NCBI RefSeq assembly: GCF_005796205.1
Contig: NZ_VAHN01000004.1
Location: 186,001-250,000, forward strand
From: Pseudarthrobacter sp. NamE2
GTDB taxonomy: Bacteria; Actinomycetota; Actinomycetes; Actinomycetales; Micrococcaceae
Direction of reading: 5' to 3'
Length of the DNA stretch: 64,000 nt
Both the position numbers and the translations under genes were made by a program. Of this stretch, positions 8,501-15,693 are shown piece by piece (within the stretch, counting starts at the first letter, position 1; the number at the start of each line of letters is the position of its first letter). The notes beneath the pieces were generated by a model that saw only the letters and a program-made list of their open reading frames with translations, did not search any database and was not told where the DNA came from.

Positions 8501-10083
8501 CGCAGGACCTGGAAACAACCGGCGCCACCTACAGCATCTCCGCAGACCGGTTCACCCTGACACTGGCAGGGCCGCCGGTCCCCGCGGACGCAACGCTGTC
8601 CGTCCTGCTGAACGGCCGCCGGATCTGGAGCCTGCGTGCCGGCGACCATCTCAGGGCGGGCAGGGGCGGCAGCCGGGTCATCGACTGGCCGCCGGCCCTG
8701 GCCGGCAGGCTCACCGGCTGGGCAGAGCTCACAGTGCTGCAGGACGGCAGGGCGATAAGCCCGACGACGGCGGTCGCCTTTGACTCCTCAACCGCCCGGT
8801 TCTCGCTCGAGGAGCCAGGCACCGCGATGCCGCAGATCATCAACAAGTGGGGGCGGATAGCCCGGAACTTCGAGGGGCAGCGGGCGCACCTTGTGGACGA
8901 GGCGCTGGACGAGGCCTGCGCGCTGGTGGAATGGGCCAAGGGCTACGGCCTGGATCTGTTTGTGACAGGCGGGACGCTGCTGGGCCCGGTCCGTGACGGG
9001 CACGTCATGCCCGGCGATGACGACGTGGACCTGGCATACCTGAGCCGGCACCAGAACCCGTCGGACATCGCGCTGGAGGGGTTCGCGCTGGAACGGACCC
9101 TGCACGGCCAGGGTTACCGCACAGTCCGGCACTCCGCGGGGCACCTCCAGTTGCTCTTCCCGGGCAAGGACGGCACGGACCGGTTCTACCTGGACATCTT
9201 CACGTACTTCAACACCGGCGGCTGGTTCCACGGCACCTTCCATGCCCGCGAGCTCAGCCAAAAGGTGCCCATCCTCCCGCTGCGGACGCTTTCCATCAAC
9301 GGCCGCGCACTCTCAGCGCCCGCCGAGCCGGAGGCCATGCTGGCAGCCATCTACGGCCCCGGCTGGAGCACCCCGGACCCCGCGTTCCGCTTTGTCACTC
9401 CGCCGGCCGCCCGCCGTCGCTATGACAACTGGCTGGGAAACCTGGACGGGGACCGCGAAAACTGGGAAGACCACCACCGGGCGTTGCTGGCCCAAGGACA
9501 GCCGGGCCCTCCCTCATCCTGGGCGCAGCAGCTGGCCCGGGAACTTCCCAGCGGTTCCCGGATCCTGGAGCTGGGCTTCGGGCTCGGAACCGACGCCCGG
9601 CATCTCGCAGGACAGGGGCACCACGTGGTGGCGGTGGACTACAGCCGCCCCGCCATCGAGTCGCTGCGCACCTTCCGCGCGGATTCCGGCGGCTCCCTGC
9701 GCGCAGAGCGGGTCAACCTGAACAATCTGCGCGAGGTGGCTCCGCTGGCCAGACTGGCGAACGACGGCGGCGGGCCCCTCCACGTGTATGCGCGCCTGCT
9801 CCTGGACTCGCTCAGCGAACAGGGCCAGGAAAGCACGCTGACGCTGCTGGGGCACCTGCTGCGGAACCAGCGGGCACCGGCAGCCGCTTACCTGGAGTTT
9901 GCAGCCGAACCCGCGCCGCCGCCGTTTGCCGGCTGCCGTTTCCACCACGCCGTAAGCCCGATGGCACTGGTGCAGGCGCTCGCGGACCTCGGCCTGGAAG
10001 CCAAAAATGTTCCACTCCTGACCCCGCGCCTTGAAGAAAGCGCGGCAAAGACCCGTCGACTGAAAGTGAGGGCCCTGCCATGA
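8497..10083 (+). CDS. LicD/fukutin-type phosphotransferase fused to a SAM methyltransferase
   Basis: The ATG at 8497 overlaps the previous stop (ATGA). The 528-residue protein has three parts. Residues 1-105 are beta-rich with no known motif. Residues 130-300 carry the LicD signature: GGTLLGPVRDGHV at 158-170 and GDDDVDLAY at 173-181, with the acidic residues that hold metal in this nucleotidyltransferase-fold family. Residues 340-528 are a class I methyltransferase with motif I ILELGFGLGTD at 356-366 and an acidic residue after strand 2 (VAVDYS). LicD proteins, fukutin and FKRP move phosphocholine or ribitol phosphate from a CDP donor to a sugar. Beside a CDP-ribitol synthase, ribitol-phosphate transfer followed by methylation is the simplest reading, but substrates are inferred. 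Confidence 0.8.
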   Translation: MTQDLETTGATYSISADRFTLTLAGPPVPADATLSVLLNGRRIWSLRAGDHLRAGRGGSRVIDWPPALAGRLTGWAELTVLQDGRAISPTTAVAFDSSTARFSLEEPGTAMPQIINKWGRIARNFEGQRAHLVDEALDEACALVEWAKGYGLDLFVTGGTLLGPVRDGHVMPGDDDVDLAYLSRHQNPSDIALEGFALERTLHGQGYRTVRHSAGHLQLLFPGKDGTDRFYLDIFTYFNTGGWFHGTFHARELSQKVPILPLRTLSINGRALSAPAEPEAMLAAIYGPGWSTPDPAFRFVTPPAARRRYDNWLGNLDGDRENWEDHHRALLAQGQPGPPSSWAQQLARELPSGSRILELGFGLGTDARHLAGQGHHVVAVDYSRPAIESLRTFRADSGGSLRAERVNLNNLREVAPLARLANDGGGPLHVYARLLLDSLSEQGQESTLTLLGHLLRNQRAPAAAYLEFAAEPAPPPFAGCRFHHAVSPMALVQALADLGLEAKNVPLLTPRLEESAAKTRRLKVRALP

Positions 10084-10364
10084 ATGACCCCCTGATCGAG
10101 CCCCTGACCGGAGCCGTCAATGAAACACTGGACCCGCTGGAGGAGCTCAACCTCAGGCTGGCTGTGGCTGCCACGGACATCGCCGAACTCCGTGCCGAGG
10201 TGGCGCGGCTGGACCGTGACCTGGACGAGTCGCGGCGGCTGAACCTCCGCGCCGCCGAGCTGCTGGACCTGGTGTATGAGCACCTCTCGGGCACCGCCAG
10301 GCCGGGAACCGCTGCACCGGAAGCTCAGGCACGGGATGTCCCGCAGCCCGGAGCCGGCGCGTGA
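10080..10364 (+). CDS. Small coiled-coil protein of the ribitol operon
   Basis: This 94-residue protein starts within the stop of the LicD fusion gene (ATGA) and ends within the start of the next gene, so it is embedded in a coupled operon. Residues 15-75 show heptad-like hydrophobic spacing with many Leu, Ala, Glu and Arg (ELRAEVARLDRDLDE), predicting a coiled coil. The last 20 residues are Ala, Pro and Gly rich. There is no signal peptide or membrane helix. It may scaffold or dimerise the enzymes encoded around it; that role is inference. I do not assign a named family. Confidence 0.7.
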   Translation: MNDPLIEPLTGAVNETLDPLEELNLRLAVAATDIAELRAEVARLDRDLDESRRLNLRAAELLDLVYEHLSGTARPGTAAPEAQARDVPQPGAGA

Positions 10365-11707
10365 GCGCCGGACGGGCCTTCGAACCGGACCGCCCCATCG
10401 AGATCATCGGCGCCTTCGAAAGCACCTACCTGCCGCGGCATGACACGGACATCTTTGAGTCCACCGCCCACGACGTGCACTGGAAACAGGATCTGGGCCT
10501 GCTCACGGAGGCAGGTGTACAGCGCCTCCGCTACCCAATCCGCTGGCACCGGGTGGAGGAGGAAGAAGGGGTTTTCGACTGGACTGATACGGACAAGGTC
10601 CTGCACCACCTGCGGGACCACGGCTTCCAGCCCATCGTGGACCTGGTGCACCACACGAGTTATCCCCGCTGGCTGGAGGGCGGATTCGCGGATCCGCGCT
10701 TCCGGGACGCTTACCTGCGATACACCGAGGAATTCGCCCGGCGCTACCCCTGGGTGCAGGAGTACACGCTGTTCAACGAGCCCTTCTCCACGCTCTTCCT
10801 CTCAGGCCACGAGGGCATCTGGCCCCCGTACCAGAAGGGCCTGGACAACTTCGTGGCGCAGATCCTCAACGTGCTGCCGGCCATGGCGGAGGCCAGCCGT
10901 GCCTACCTCGACCTGCTGCCCGGTGCCCGGCACGTGTGGGTGGATACCTGTGAACACCACACCGGCTCAGGAACGGCCGGCAGCGCCTACGCCCGGATGG
11001 CCAACGAGCGCCGCTTCCTGGTACTGGACGGCTTCCTGGGCAGGGGGTACGACGCCGATGGGCCCATGGCAGGGCCACTCGCCGATGCCGGGGGAGAGGC
11101 GCTGCAGGACCTGGAACCGGGCCGGATCGACGTCCTCGGCCTGGACTACTACGCCCACTGCCAGTGGCATTTCGATGACAAGGGCGGCGCGCCCAACACC
11201 CCGTTTCCGCTGCCGCTGGCCCAGCAGATCTACCTGTACTGGGACAGGTACCGGCTGCCGTGCATGATCACCGAGACCAACATCCGCGGGCATACGTCGG
11301 ACCGGGCCAGCTGGTTCAAATACGTCCTGGAGCAGTGCGAACGGGCCCGGCGGATGGGCGTGCCGCTGGAGGGTGTTTGCTGGTTCCCCGTCATCGACTC
11401 CACCGACTGGGACTCGCTCCTGTACCGCAGCGACGGCCACATTGACCCCGTGGGCGTGTACTGGCTGGATGCCGAACTGGCGCGGCAACGGTCCGTCATG
11501 TCCGAGTCCTACGCGAAAGCCGCGGCCGGCACGCCGTCAAAGGACTTGCCCGCTTATACCCTCGCCGAACCCGTAGCCACCTGGCTGCGCGGCTACCAAC
11601 CACAGATGCAGCACTGGACCTGGGAACAGGCGCCCGGCATGGACCAGGGCCACAGCCTGCCCAACATTCAGACCCGGATGGAATTGAGGATTGTCAATGC
11701 AGACTGA
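10361..11707 (+). CDS. GH1-like TIM-barrel glycoside hydrolase
   Basis: The GTG at 10361 overlaps the previous stop. The 448-residue product resembles family 1 beta-glycosidases: the acid/base Glu lies in TLFNEPF (E140) and the nucleophile Glu in MITETNIRG (E305), with RYPIRWHRVE and YPRWLEGG around the barrel. It is slightly short for GH1 and divergent in the sugar-binding loops. No signal peptide is present, so it should act in the cytoplasm, unusual for a polymer-degrading enzyme. In an operon for a surface glycan it may trim or recycle an intermediate, or may act as a transglycosidase. Those roles are inference. It overlaps the next gene by 11 bases. Confidence 0.8.
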   Translation: MSAGRAFEPDRPIEIIGAFESTYLPRHDTDIFESTAHDVHWKQDLGLLTEAGVQRLRYPIRWHRVEEEEGVFDWTDTDKVLHHLRDHGFQPIVDLVHHTSYPRWLEGGFADPRFRDAYLRYTEEFARRYPWVQEYTLFNEPFSTLFLSGHEGIWPPYQKGLDNFVAQILNVLPAMAEASRAYLDLLPGARHVWVDTCEHHTGSGTAGSAYARMANERRFLVLDGFLGRGYDADGPMAGPLADAGGEALQDLEPGRIDVLGLDYYAHCQWHFDDKGGAPNTPFPLPLAQQIYLYWDRYRLPCMITETNIRGHTSDRASWFKYVLEQCERARRMGVPLEGVCWFPVIDSTDWDSLLYRSDGHIDPVGVYWLDAELARQRSVMSESYAKAAAGTPSKDLPAYTLAEPVATWLRGYQPQMQHWTWEQAPGMDQGHSLPNIQTRMELRIVNAD

Positions 11708-12824
11708 ACTGATTGTCTTGTCGCACCTCCGCTGGGACTGGGTCTGGCAGCGGCCCCAGCACCTCGTCTCACGCCTGGGATCCCGCTGTTCCACCTGGTA
11801 CGTGGAGGAGCCGCTCACGCCCTCACCGGATTTCCAGGGGCCCAACCGCATCAATCACCGGGAGGTGGACGGCCTGAACCGCGCCTGGCTGGAGATCCCC
11901 GAACAGGGCCACCACGTGGGCTTTTTCGACGACGTCCTGCCGGACTACATCGACCAGCTCCCCGGGCTGCTGGGTGGCCCGCCGAAGGAACGCGTGGTGT
12001 GGCTGTACACGCCGCTCGCGCTTGAACTGGCCCTGGCGCTGAAACCCACCACCCTCGTCTATGACGTCATGGACGACCTCGCCGCCTTCAAGGACGCCCC
12101 GCCGGAATTGGTGGTGCGGCAGCGGCAGGCGCTGCGTCGGGCCGACGTCGTCTTTGCCGGCGGACGCTCGCTGCACCGCTCCATGATCCGGCAGGGCCGC
12201 AAGGACGCCCAGCTGTTCCCCAGCGGAGTGGAGCCGGAGCACTACCGGTGCCCCACGCCGTCGGGCCGTACCCCAAGCCAACGCCCGGCGGCAGGTTACG
12301 TCGGCGTCCTGGACGAGCGGCTGGACCTCGGGCTGTTGGCGGACCTGGCCCGCGCCCTGCCCGAGTGGGACATCAAGATGTACGGGCCCGTGGCCAAGAT
12401 CGATCCCGCCAGCCTGCCGCAGGCACCCAACATCAGCTACCACGGCTACACGTGCTACGCGGACCTGCCCCAGGCGATGGCGGGCCTGGACGTGGCGCTG
12501 ATGCCGTTTGCCCTGAACGAGGCCACGCGGTCCATCAGCCCCACCAAGACCCTGGAGTACCTGGCAGCGGGCCTGCCCGTGGTTTCCACCCGGGTGCCGG
12601 ATGTGGTGGCCGACTTCCCGGGCATCGTGCACCTGCGGGACGACGCCGCCGGTTTCGCCGCGCTGTGCCGCCGGCTGGGCCAGCGGGACCCTTCACGCGG
12701 GCCGAAGGCGAACACGCGGGAGCTGCTGAAGAAGTACCACTGGGATGCCATTGCGGGGCGCATGTCGGAGTCGGTATTCACCACCGCCTTCGGCCAGCCT
12801 GATCCTTCCGAGGCCACAGCCTAG
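11697..12824 (+). CDS. Cytoplasmic glycosyltransferase (GT-B fold) of the ribitol operon
   Basis: The ATG at 11697 has TTGAGGA six bases upstream and lies inside the end of the previous gene. The 375-residue protein begins with LSHLRWDWVWQRPQHL, a motif frequent in a bacterial GT-B group, and has a donor-side half with YHGYTCYADLPQAM, then ISPTKTLEYLAAGLPVVST, where the Glu and Gly-rich turn contact the nucleotide-sugar. No membrane segment is seen. It is the last gene of the coupled run starting at 7028, and probably builds the acceptor sugar for the LicD-type transferase or extends the product. The donor and linkage cannot be read from the sequence. Confidence 0.85.
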   Translation: MQTELIVLSHLRWDWVWQRPQHLVSRLGSRCSTWYVEEPLTPSPDFQGPNRINHREVDGLNRAWLEIPEQGHHVGFFDDVLPDYIDQLPGLLGGPPKERVVWLYTPLALELALALKPTTLVYDVMDDLAAFKDAPPELVVRQRQALRRADVVFAGGRSLHRSMIRQGRKDAQLFPSGVEPEHYRCPTPSGRTPSQRPAAGYVGVLDERLDLGLLADLARALPEWDIKMYGPVAKIDPASLPQAPNISYHGYTCYADLPQAMAGLDVALMPFALNEATRSISPTKTLEYLAAGLPVVSTRVPDVVADFPGIVHLRDDAAGFAALCRRLGQRDPSRGPKANTRELLKKYHWDAIAGRMSESVFTTAFGQPDPSEATA

Positions 12825-12881
12825 GCACAGGCAGGGTTGCAGGCGCTTGTACCAACTGCGGGGATCCCGGTAGCGTGAAAC

Positions 12882-12895
12882 AAGTAAGGTTACTT
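12882..12895. promoter_or_regulatory. Palindrome upstream of the 134-residue stress-type gene
   Basis: AAGTAAGGTTACTT has perfect 6-base arms and lies about 50 bases before the start at 12944. It may be an operator or overlap a promoter. Similar palindromes lie near 26729 and 30847. Confidence 0.35.
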
Positions 12896-12943
12896 ATCAA
12901 TAGGGCTGGTCAGTGCCCAGCCCTCAACCACGGAGGCAAGGCC

Positions 12944-13348
12944 ATGACCGAAGCCAGCGCAGGCGCAATCCTGGATGGGTGGCCGGACGAATCGCGGGAA
13001 GCGGCACAACTTGTGCTGGACAAGTACGGTGAGCCGGACGAGGCTACCCCAAGTTCGCTGGTGTGGTTCAATGCCGGCGAAGTGTCCGCGCGCTGCCACG
13101 ATGAGGAAGCCAACCGTCTCGCCCTGAACCTCATGCATGACATCGTCACCGGCGAAAAGGATGTGGAGCAGGCCCGTGCCTACTACGCGGAAGAGTTCGC
13201 AGGGTACCGGAAGAAGGAGCCCACCCCCTACATGGAGAAACTTCGGTTTTCCCCGCAGAGCGGCACCGGGGACCCTGACCAGCGGGTCCTCTCGGACCAG
13301 GACCTGGAGCAGGCGGCCGAGGAAGGGGAACGCAAAGAGCAGCAGTAA
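12944..13348 (+). CDS. Conserved actinobacterial protein, function unknown
   Basis: The ATG at 12944 follows CGGAGG and gives 134 residues; the frame is open further upstream but without a site. The protein is acidic and helical with an aromatic patch (SLVWFNAGE) near residue 45 and a helical segment NRLALNLMHDIVTGE around residues 60-75. The tail is rich in Glu, Gln and Lys. No signal peptide or membrane helix is visible. It is followed within 50 bases by a copper-binding four-helix protein gene and another unknown gene on the same strand, which suggests a small stress operon. I cannot assign a family or function. Confidence 0.7.
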   Translation: MTEASAGAILDGWPDESREAAQLVLDKYGEPDEATPSSLVWFNAGEVSARCHDEEANRLALNLMHDIVTGEKDVEQARAYYAEEFAGYRKKEPTPYMEKLRFSPQSGTGDPDQRVLSDQDLEQAAEEGERKEQQ

Positions 13349-13398
13349 ATGCTGGCCACCCGATGCAGACCCCACAGCAAAGGCAAAGGAGAAAAAAC

Positions 13399-13806
13399 AT
13401 GACCCATATACGGTCCATGCTTGAGGCGTATCCCAAAGAGATTGACGACGTTGACCTTGGGTTGCTTGCCGAGTGCATCAGCACCTGCTTTGAATGCGCC
13501 CAGACCTGTACCGGCTGCGCTGACGCCTGCCTCGCCGAGGACATGGTGGCGGACCTCGCCAAGTGCATCCGCACAGACCTGGACTGCGCAGATATTTGCA
13601 TCACCACCGGAAAGGTTCTGTCCCGGCGCACCGGGTTCGACGCAAACGTCACCCGTGCCTTGCTCGAAGCCTGTCGCGCGGCTTGCAGGGCCTGCGCCGA
13701 AGAGTGCGAACAGCACGCTGACATGCATGACCATTGCGGCGTTTGCGCAGAAGCCTGCCGGCGCTGTGAGCGGGCATGCGACGCCCTGCTTTCCACAATC
13801 AAGTAA
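13399..13806 (+). CDS. DUF326 four-helix-bundle copper-binding protein (Csp-like)
   Basis: The ATG at 13399 has AAAGGAG seven to ten bases upstream and gives 135 residues. The protein is packed with cysteines in helical spacing: CISTCFECAQTCTGCADAC near residues 26-44, CIRTDLDCADIC near 56-67, CRAACRACAEEC near 90-105 and CGVCAEACRRCERAC near 110-125. This is the pattern of the DUF326 copper-storage proteins (Csp3 type), in which Cys side chains line a four-helix bundle that stores Cu(I). No export signal is seen, which fits the cytosolic Csp3 class. It is flanked by unknown genes on the same strand. Confidence 0.9.
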   Translation: MTHIRSMLEAYPKEIDDVDLGLLAECISTCFECAQTCTGCADACLAEDMVADLAKCIRTDLDCADICITTGKVLSRRTGFDANVTRALLEACRAACRACAEECEQHADMHDHCGVCAEACRRCERACDALLSTIK

Positions 13807-13818
13807 GGAGTAAACAAT

Positions 13819-14172
13819 ATGTCTGACGCAACCCAACACGATGTTCCGGAGCACAAGGATCTTCCGTTGCCGGACTACGACCACCTGCCCGTCGGGACGC
13901 TGCCCTCGCGCATTTCGGGTCTGGAGGAGGCCGACGTGGCGCACCTGGTCAGCTACGAGAAGGCGCACGGAAACCGGCTGCCCATCCTGCAGATCCTGGA
14001 GAAGCGGCTCCACGACCTGCAGGGCGGTGCCGTTCCGCGTGGACCGCAGGCCCCCAGCACGCCGGAGGTCAGCACCAGTGCGGCGGACACGCCGCAGTCG
14101 GCGCAGGTGCCGGGTCCGCCCATCAACCCGCCGTCCCACGGCACTCCCACCAACCCGGCCCAGCCGCGCTAG
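13819..14172 (+). CDS. Conserved protein with Pro-rich tail, function unknown
   Basis: The ATG at 13819 lies 12 bases after the copper-binding gene and has a perfect AAGGAG site, so the two are cotranscribed. The 117-residue product has a conserved-looking first half (DYDHLPVGTLPSRISGL, then VAHLVSYEKAHGNRLPILQIL) that should form short helices, and a disordered second half dominated by Pro, Ser, Thr and Ala. No membrane or signal segment is visible. I recall this type of small protein from actinobacteria but know no function for it. Confidence 0.7.
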   Translation: MSDATQHDVPEHKDLPLPDYDHLPVGTLPSRISGLEEADVAHLVSYEKAHGNRLPILQILEKRLHDLQGGAVPRGPQAPSTPEVSTSAADTPQSAQVPGPPINPPSHGTPTNPAQPR

Positions 14173-14190
14173 GGCCGGAAGGGAGCGGAC

Positions 14191-15693
14191 TTGGACAAGC
14201 ACGACGCCGGCGCGGACCTGCATGCCTATGTCCGCTCCCAGCGGCACGAGATAGAGCGCCAGCTGGGGGAGTGGGTCCGTGTCCCCGGGGTGCTGGGTGA
14301 CCCCGCCTACATCCGGGACCTGCTCCGCTCCGCAAACTGGCTCGCCGGGGCCTTGCGTGAACTCGGCTTCCCCGTGGTTGAGGTGCATCCCACGGGGGAG
14401 TCCCACGCGGTGTATGCGGAGTGGTGCGCGGTTCCCGGCGCGCCAACCGTGCTGGTCTACAGCCACCACGACGTCCGCGCGGTCAAACCCGACAACTGGG
14501 AGCAGACCGCGCCGTTTGAACCCGTGGTCCGGGAGGGCAGGCTCTACGGCAGGGGCAGCTCGGATGCCAAGGGCCAGGTCCTGGCGCACCTCTGGGGACT
14601 CCGCACCCACCTTCAGCAACGCTCTCTCACTTTCGGCACCCAAAACCCCGACGCTCTCTCACCTAATGCAGGAAAATCCCAAACGATCCCTCACTCACCG
14701 GCCCCTGCCATCAACCTGAAGTTCCTCATCGAGGGCGAGGAGGAGGGCGGCTCCCCGAACCTCGCGAAACTGCTGGAGGAGCAGGCGGAAAGGTTCCAGG
14801 CCGACGTCGTGCTGTTCTCCGACACCCTCCTCTGGCGTGAGGACCATCCCGCCCTCTGCGTCAGCCTGCGCGGCATGATGAGCGCCAAGCTGGAGGTGTT
14901 CGGGCCGGAGCGGGACGTCCACAGCGGCGCGGTGTCCGGCAACGCGCCCAACCCGGTATTCGAGCTCAGCCGCCTGCTGGCGCAGCTGCACGATGAGGAC
15001 GGCAGGATCGCCATCCCCGGCTTTTACGACGACGTCGAACCGGTTCGGGAAGACTTCCGGCAGGCGCTCGCCGACCTTCCATACAGCGACGAGGACTGGC
15101 TGTTGCGGTCCGAAAGCGGCGCCATCACCGGCGAGGAGGGGTATAGCGTGCTGGAACGGTTGTGGCTGCGGCCCGCCGTCGAGGTCACCTCCATCATTGC
15201 CGGCGACCCCATCGGGGTGCCGCGCTCGGCCGTGCCCGCCGTCGCCTCGGCTGACCTTAGTTTCCGGACCGTCCCCGGGCAGCGGATGGAGAAAGTGGCG
15301 GAGCTGCTGGGGCAGTGGGTGGATGCGAACATCAGCGGGGCTTTCCAGCACGCGCTGGTCCCGGACATCGAAACAGCGCAGGACGCATACCGCACGCCGG
15401 ACCATCCCGCTGTTGCCGCGCTGGAACGGGCCATGGCGCGGGGATTCAGCGCCGGCACCGTGGGCAGGATGGGCAACGCGGGCGGCGGTCCGGCGGAGCT
15501 GCTGGCCCGGATCCTGGATGCGCCGGTGCTGTTTTTCGGCACGGGGCTGGTGGAGGACCACTGGCATGACAGTGATGAAAGCGTCAGGCTGGACGTCCTG
15601 ATGAACGGGGCTGTAACGCTCGCCAGTTTTTGGGATGAACTTGCAACGATGCAACGGACAAAGGACGACGATGATGGACACCTCACCACATGA
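14191..15693 (+). CDS. M20 family dipeptidase with an in-frame repeat insertion
   Basis: The start is the TTG at 14191 with GGGAG upstream; the product has 500 residues. Metal and catalytic residues of M20 peptidases are present: YSHHDVRAV, GRGSSDAKGQ and IEGEEEGGS, with a lid or dimerisation domain in the middle and a final His in DHWHDSDES. It should be a cytoplasmic dizinc dipeptidase. Between AHLWGLRTHLQ and INLKFLIEGEE lie about 28 residues that relatives are not expected to have. They are encoded by a 32-base-periodic repeat (14619-14694). The insert keeps the frame and sits between two catalytic-domain strands, so activity may survive. The next gene starts inside its last codons. Confidence 0.85.
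   Translation: MDKHDAGADLHAYVRSQRHEIERQLGEWVRVPGVLGDPAYIRDLLRSANWLAGALRELGFPVVEVHPTGESHAVYAEWCAVPGAPTVLVYSHHDVRAVKPDNWEQTAPFEPVVREGRLYGRGSSDAKGQVLAHLWGLRTHLQQRSLTFGTQNPDALSPNAGKSQTIPHSPAPAINLKFLIEGEEEGGSPNLAKLLEEQAERFQADVVLFSDTLLWREDHPALCVSLRGMMSAKLEVFGPERDVHSGAVSGNAPNPVFELSRLLAQLHDEDGRIAIPGFYDDVEPVREDFRQALADLPYSDEDWLLRSESGAITGEEGYSVLERLWLRPAVEVTSIIAGDPIGVPRSAVPAVASADLSFRTVPGQRMEKVAELLGQWVDANISGAFQHALVPDIETAQDAYRTPDHPAVAALERAMARGFSAGTVGRMGNAGGGPAELLARILDAPVLFFGTGLVEDHWHDSDESVRLDVLMNGAVTLASFWDELATMQRTKDDDDGHLTT
14619..14694. repeat. Three 12-base repeats at exact 32-base spacing inside the M20 gene
   Basis: ACGCTCTCTCAC occurs at 14619-14630 and 14651-14662, and a degenerate third copy (ACGATCCCTCAC) at 14683-14694. 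Each is separated by a different 20-base spacer, giving an exact 32-base period. The element adds about 84 bases in frame to the peptidase gene. It looks like a mobile short repeat, not part of the ancestral gene. Confidence 0.75.

Noticed and set aside
13228..14643. A 471-codon minus-strand frame
   Set aside because: It is antisense to three small genes with perfect ribosome sites and to the M20 gene start.
14619..14694. A possible mini CRISPR array (12-base repeats, 20-base spacers)
   Set aside because: Repeats and spacers are too short, there are only three units, the element is translated inside a peptidase gene, and no cas gene is present.
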